Shown: positions 32,698 through 36,263 of the stretch, piece after piece
How positions within the stretch are numbered: position 1 is the first letter of the stretch
How the letters are laid out: each line of letters opens with the position of its first letter
Origin: Motiliproteus sp047622605
GTDB lineage: Bacteria; Pseudomonadota; Gammaproteobacteria; Pseudomonadales; Balneatricaceae
NCBI GenBank assembly: GCA_047622605.1
Contig: JBLHND010000011.1
Coordinates: 1-36,263 of the forward strand
DNA length: 36,263 bases
Reading direction: 5' to 3'
The notes under the pieces: generated by a model
Told to the model about the DNA's origin: nothing
The model's input: only the letters and a program-made list of their open reading frames with translations
Databases searched by the model: none
Translations under genes and position numbers: made by a program

Positions 32698-32840
32698 TAT
32701 AACCTCCAGTAAACCAAGAAATATATTGCATTCAGGGAGAGCCGAAAAAAAATATCGTGGCTTTATGTTTCACCAGTATGACTTTATTTTTTGACTTAAT
32801 TTAAAATACTAGTTAAGAAGCAGCACTCCCCAAAGGGATG

Positions 32841-33866
32841 TTATTTAGCTTGAAGAACTTTATCAAACCACTCATTACCAATGATATCGCGGTTCTTATC
32901 CCAGACAGGTTTAACTTTATCTACAAAAGCCTGACGATCAGAAACTACATTTACCTTAACGCCTAACTCTTTCAACATAGAAAGCCCGCTCACGTGTGAA
33001 ACCGTCGACAACCAGCGTTGATATACGCCTGCTTCCTGGCCAGCACGATTTATCGCTGCTTGATTTTTCGGTGATAATTTCTGTAATGTTTTATCGTTCA
33101 TCAAAATGACTGCTGTACCGTAGTAAACATTGATGTATGAATAATAATCAAGAAAATCGTTAAATTTCATATCGATCATTCCCTGAGGAGGACCTTCAAG
33201 CCCGTCGGCAACACCCTGCTGAAGGGCGCTATATAGCTCACCCCAGGAAATAGCCGTGGCATTTGCACCAAATGCATTATAAGTGTCTATCATGACCTTA
33301 TTTTTTGGTACTCTAATTTTGATCCCTTCTAAGTCATCTGGGTGATTGATAGCTCTTTTGTTATTAAATATTGCTCTATCACCCCATTCAAAAACCGATA
33401 CGATATCCATACCGCTGGCCTTTTTATAGTTATCGAATAGTTCTTTTCCAACGGGGCCTTCTATGACTGCATTGGCATGCTCTCGGTCTCTAAACATAAA
33501 TGGCATAATGAAGATGTCTAATGGCTTATACCATTTGGTAGCATTATTGATAGCTACAAGACCTAGGTCTAGAATACCCAGTTGGACATCTTTTGCTACA
33601 TTAGATTCATTTCCAAGCTGGCCACCTGGATATATTTTTACCTTAACTTCTCCCTGCGTGTATATTTCAACCAGCTCAGAAAATCGCTCAGCGCCTTTAT
33701 CATAAGGCGATCCTGTAGGTAAACCATGAGAAAGTTTTAGCGTTTTTACCGTATCTTTAATATAAGGAACATTAATATCTCCAGATACGGTTGTAGCCTG
33801 TGCACCAAAGGAGACGGTTAGAGAAACTCCCAGTATTGCAATGCTAGATTTTATTTTTTTTATCAT
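32841..33866 (-). CDS. TRAP transporter substrate-binding protein (second system)
   Basis: A 341-residue DctP-type periplasmic protein with a signal peptide (KKIKSSIAILGVSLTVSFGAQA). Mature-domain motifs are LKLSHGLPTGSPYDKGAERFSELVE, YPGGQLGNESNVAKDVQLG, FIMPFMFRD, the anion-binding arginine in GIKIRVP, and SWGELYSALQQGVADGLEG. It differs clearly from the C4-dicarboxylate DctP at 13.8 kb. It follows the aldehyde dehydrogenase gene by about 140 bases on the same strand. HpsKLM, a TRAP system for dihydroxypropane sulfonate, is a precedent for sulfonate uptake by this transporter class, but the ligand here is unproven. Confidence 0.92.
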   Translation of the reverse strand: MIKKIKSSIAILGVSLTVSFGAQATTVSGDINVPYIKDTVKTLKLSHGLPTGSPYDKGAERFSELVEIYTQGEVKVKIYPGGQLGNESNVAKDVQLGILDLGLVAINNATKWYKPLDIFIMPFMFRDREHANAVIEGPVGKELFDNYKKASGMDIVSVFEWGDRAIFNNKRAINHPDDLEGIKIRVPKNKVMIDTYNAFGANATAISWGELYSALQQGVADGLEGPPQGMIDMKFNDFLDYYSYINVYYGTAVILMNDKTLQKLSPKNQAAINRAGQEAGVYQRWLSTVSHVSGLSMLKELGVKVNVVSDRQAFVDKVKPVWDKNRDIIGNEWFDKVLQAK

Positions 33867-34007
33867 TTTAAAACTCGCTCTATTGATGATTGACTTCTGT
33901 GTAATTTGAATATTTTATTATAGCTGTCGACAGATTTCTTAGTAAGAAAAATATATTTATAGCTATTGTTGTGTTTGCTGTTTTACGCAAGCGATTCTAT
34001 ACTTTTA

Positions 34008-35444
34008 TTAAATACTGTCCTGACTTACAAACTTTATTTTTGTATAGGCTGCAAAGCCCTCAGGACCTCCTTCATATCCGATACCACTGTCTTTGAATCC
34101 ACCAAATGGCGCTTCCGGCAGTGCCGGCGAGAAATTGTTTACGCCGATCCAACCGGCTTCTAAAGCATCTACGATCGCTGTTGACCGATTCAGGGAGCCT
34201 GTAAACGCATATGCTGCGAGCCCCAGCGGTAGATGGTTGGCTTGTTTGACCACCTCATCAAAATCCTCAAAGGATACGACCGGAACCACCGGCCCAAAGG
34301 GCTCGTCTGTCATCAGCAGCGCATCTTCAGCAATATCGGTAATCACCGTAGGTTCCCAAAAAAAACCCTGATCGCCCCATCGCTTGCCTCCAGTGCGGAT
34401 GGTTGCGCCTCGTGCCTGGGCATCGGCAACCATTGCCTCCATAGCATCGAGTCGACGTTGATTGGCGAGCGGTCCCATTGTCACATCGGATTCCATTCCG
34501 TTACCGACCTTTAAACGACTGACATGCTCTAGGAAGCAACTAAGGAATTTCTCATAAATATTTTTCTGCACAAAAATACGGCTGACACCAAGGCAGACCT
34601 GGCCTGCGTTACGAAATTTGAAAGCAGCAGTCATAGCGGCAGCTTTTTCGATGTCAGCATCGTCAAATACGATCACCGGTGCGTGCCCACCGAGCTCCAT
34701 AGTGACAGGTTTTAAATATTGTCCGGCCAGGCTGCTCAATTTTCTCCCTACTGGCACTGATCCGGTGAGTGATATTTTCTTGATAATGGGGGACTCGATA
34801 AGTCGTGTCGAAATCTTATTCGAAGGGCCGAACAGTAAGTTGATTACCCCGGCAGGTACGCCTGCATCATGACAGGCTTGCACCAGACCAACACAGATCG
34901 ACGGTGCCTCTTCGGAGGGTTTGATCACCATCGAACATCCGGCACCGAGTGCCGCAGCGATTTTTCGTGCCGTCATGGCTGCGGGAAAGTTCCAGGGCGA
35001 AAAGCCTGCAACCGCCCCTATTGGCTCGCGAATAACCATTTCCCGACTGCCAGGTTTACGCTGCGGTAGCACCCGTCCATAGGTGCGAGAGGCTTCCTCA
35101 GCACACCATTCAAAGGTATCGGCGGTTCGATCAATCTCCTGGCGAGCCTCTTCAAGCGGCTTTCCTTGCTCGAGGGTAATGGCAACCGCCAAGGATTCAC
35201 GCCGTTCCAGAATCAGCGCCGCGACTTTCTTGAGGACAGTTTTTCGTTCCATAGGAGAAACTCGGCGCCAATGCTCAAACCCTCGCTGTGCAGCATCGAT
35301 AACGCGTTGAATGTCGCTGTCAGTCGCCTGTGCGACCGATGCCACGATCTCTTCGGTTGCCGGGTTGATTACCTCTTTGGTGCCACCGTCAGCGGCGGAG
35401 CACCACTCGCGATTGATATACAGCAGACGTTCATTTTTTAGCAT
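34008..35444 (-). CDS. NAD(P)-dependent aldehyde dehydrogenase, succinate-semialdehyde dehydrogenase-like
   Basis: A 478-residue aldehyde dehydrogenase of the GabD/SSADH group: FSPWNFPAAMTARKIAAALGAGC, KPSEEAP, the general base Glu250 (MELGGHAPVIV) and the nucleophile Cys284 (NAGQVCLGVSRIFV). The ATG at 35444 is preceded by AAGGAAG; the frame runs on upstream to 35513 without a better site. GabD-like enzymes include the sulfolactaldehyde dehydrogenases of sulfoglycolysis, whose substrates are sulfonate analogues of succinate semialdehyde. Being first in the operon with TRAP and a YihU-like enzyme, it may oxidise the aldehyde that enzyme makes, for example 3-sulfopropanal. 4-Hydroxybutyrate use (giving succinate) is the alternative. 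Confidence 0.9.
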   Translation of the reverse strand: MLKNERLLYINREWCSAADGGTKEVINPATEEIVASVAQATDSDIQRVIDAAQRGFEHWRRVSPMERKTVLKKVAALILERRESLAVAITLEQGKPLEEARQEIDRTADTFEWCAEEASRTYGRVLPQRKPGSREMVIREPIGAVAGFSPWNFPAAMTARKIAAALGAGCSMVIKPSEEAPSICVGLVQACHDAGVPAGVINLLFGPSNKISTRLIESPIIKKISLTGSVPVGRKLSSLAGQYLKPVTMELGGHAPVIVFDDADIEKAAAMTAAFKFRNAGQVCLGVSRIFVQKNIYEKFLSCFLEHVSRLKVGNGMESDVTMGPLANQRRLDAMEAMVADAQARGATIRTGGKRWGDQGFFWEPTVITDIAEDALLMTDEPFGPVVPVVSFEDFDEVVKQANHLPLGLAAYAFTGSLNRSTAIVDALEAGWIGVNNFSPALPEAPFGGFKDSGIGYEGGPEGFAAYTKIKFVSQDSI

Positions 35445-36263
35445 GGTATTAGACTTCCTTTTCTTATTTGGTGTTAGTTGGAAAGACCTAAAAGGGTCAA
35501 TGGGTCGATTCATCCAAGGAGGTACTCACATAAGATGAGTGCCATAGGGGATGACCAGAGATATGGAGCGCTGAGGGAAATTGGCCAACGCGGGAGATGA
35601 TATAGCTGCGCCGACCACCCCTATTACCAGTGTGTTGTCGCAACAGTTTTTAGCTGTATTGAAAAGAATGTCGAGGATTTTCATTCTTGTTCTCCGGTTG
35701 GCATCGATAGTATTTTATTTTTGCTGCTTAGCGAGGTCTACCGAAGGCGTCGTGTCACCAACAGTGCTCTTAACCGATGTCTGCGTTGCAACTTAAACCA
35801 ACTTATCATCAACCTATCTGGCATTGGTCACTGTTTTTTTAAGGATTTCTTAAGATTATCTGAATAAGTTTCCTGCTTCTGGTTTCCAGAGGCACGACGG
35901 TAGTAACCGGTCACCCCGGGCCTGATTTTTCGTAGAAGTAGAAGAAACCGGTGGCTGAGGGAGCCAATGCAACCCCAGTCCTCCTCTTAATTAAGACCAG
36001 ACATCGCCATATAGACAGCATTCAGTTCATGGTGGATATGCACTAGTCAAATATCAATGCCGTAACAGGCTTCAAATACAGACATGATTTGATTTACTGA
36101 AACGGTAAATACTGTTGTGATAGCGGTTTCGTAAACCTGCGGCGACAATAATTGATTCGGTTTAAATCAGAGGTTATTTGGCTATCTAGGCCCATTTTTT
36201 TGGGCTGAGAAAATATCCCATTAACTGTCTTATTGCCGCAAAGAGAACCGGCTCTCAGCCAGG
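35445..36263. other. Upstream region of the aldehyde dehydrogenase operon, no clear gene
   Basis: About 820 bases with no supported gene. The segment next to 35445 should contain the minus-strand operon promoter. A hairpin with a T-rich loop (GGCCCA...TGGGCT, about 36189-36206) and a small GGTTT/AAACC stem near 36125-36138 are visible. A GC-rich block at about 35875-35990 shows no match to a riboswitch I recognise. A short minus-strand frame ending near 35840 reads VTGYYRRASGNQKQ, which resembles the tail of some anaerobic ribonucleotide reductases, but the preceding metal-site cysteines are absent. Confidence 0.4.

Noticed and set aside
35581..35796. 71-codon plus-strand frame upstream of the aldehyde dehydrogenase
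   Set aside because: No ribosome site or domain; amino-acid pattern looks random apart from one hydrophobic stretch.
35875..35990. Possible riboswitch (cobalamin or cyclic di-GMP type)
   Set aside because: GGTAG and GCC-rich pieces suggested it, but the conserved cores of those riboswitches are not present in order.

Overview
The window looks like chromosome of a marine, respiratory gammaproteobacterium. The order his genes, asmA, mutY, yggX, then dctB/dctD and dctPQM resembles pseudomonads and Oceanospirillales. The lineage is inferred from gene content and order; no rRNA is present.

Layout. 1-3.6 kb: a 2-oxoglutarate/Fe(II) oxygenase-like gene with an internal 9-bp minisatellite, a RAYT-type transposase with an internal deletion flanked by REP-like repeats, and a minus-strand hisB-hisH-hisF run lacking hisA. 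3.7-7.3 kb: asmA-like gene, mutY, yggX. 7.4-17 kb: a C4-dicarboxylate uptake locus, with sensor dctB, sigma-54 activator dctD and TRAP genes dctPQM. A sigma-54-type promoter lies ahead of dctP and strong hairpins lie between dctP and dctQ. An RsbQ-like hydrolase and a PAS-GGDEF diguanylate cyclase sit between dctB and dctD. 17.3-19.2 kb: an EamA exporter divergent from a LysR regulator.

19.6-27.5 kb is the most unusual part: a tightly coupled plus-strand operon encoding a complete succinate-dehydrogenase-like complex in the order B-C-D-A, a two-subunit class I fumarase-like hydro-lyase, and an MmsA-type CoA-acylating semialdehyde dehydrogenase. A TSUP (TauE/SafE) permease and a NIPSNAP protein follow. 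The flavoprotein lacks the FAD-linking histidine and a substrate-binding threonine, and the hydro-lyase beta subunit has altered active-site motifs, so neither is likely to be an ordinary TCA enzyme. Next come a LysR regulator and a convergent minus-strand set (29.7-35.5 kb): an aldehyde dehydrogenase, a second TRAP system, and a dehydrogenase with the GRTS/N174/S178 signature of sulfolactaldehyde reductase (YihU).

Working hypothesis (inference): the two convergent sets degrade a C3 sulfonate. TRAP imports the substrate, for example 3-hydroxypropane-1-sulfonate or 3-sulfopropionate. The YihU-like enzyme and aldehyde dehydrogenase make 3-sulfopropionate, a succinate analogue. The SDH-like complex desaturates it to 3-sulfoacrylate, a fumarate analogue. 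The fumarase-like enzyme hydrates the sulfonate-bearing carbon, giving an alpha-hydroxysulfonate that collapses to sulfite and malonate semialdehyde. MmsA converts the latter to acetyl-CoA and CO2, and the TSUP permease exports sulfite. I know of no described pathway of this form; other beta-substituted propionates remain possible.
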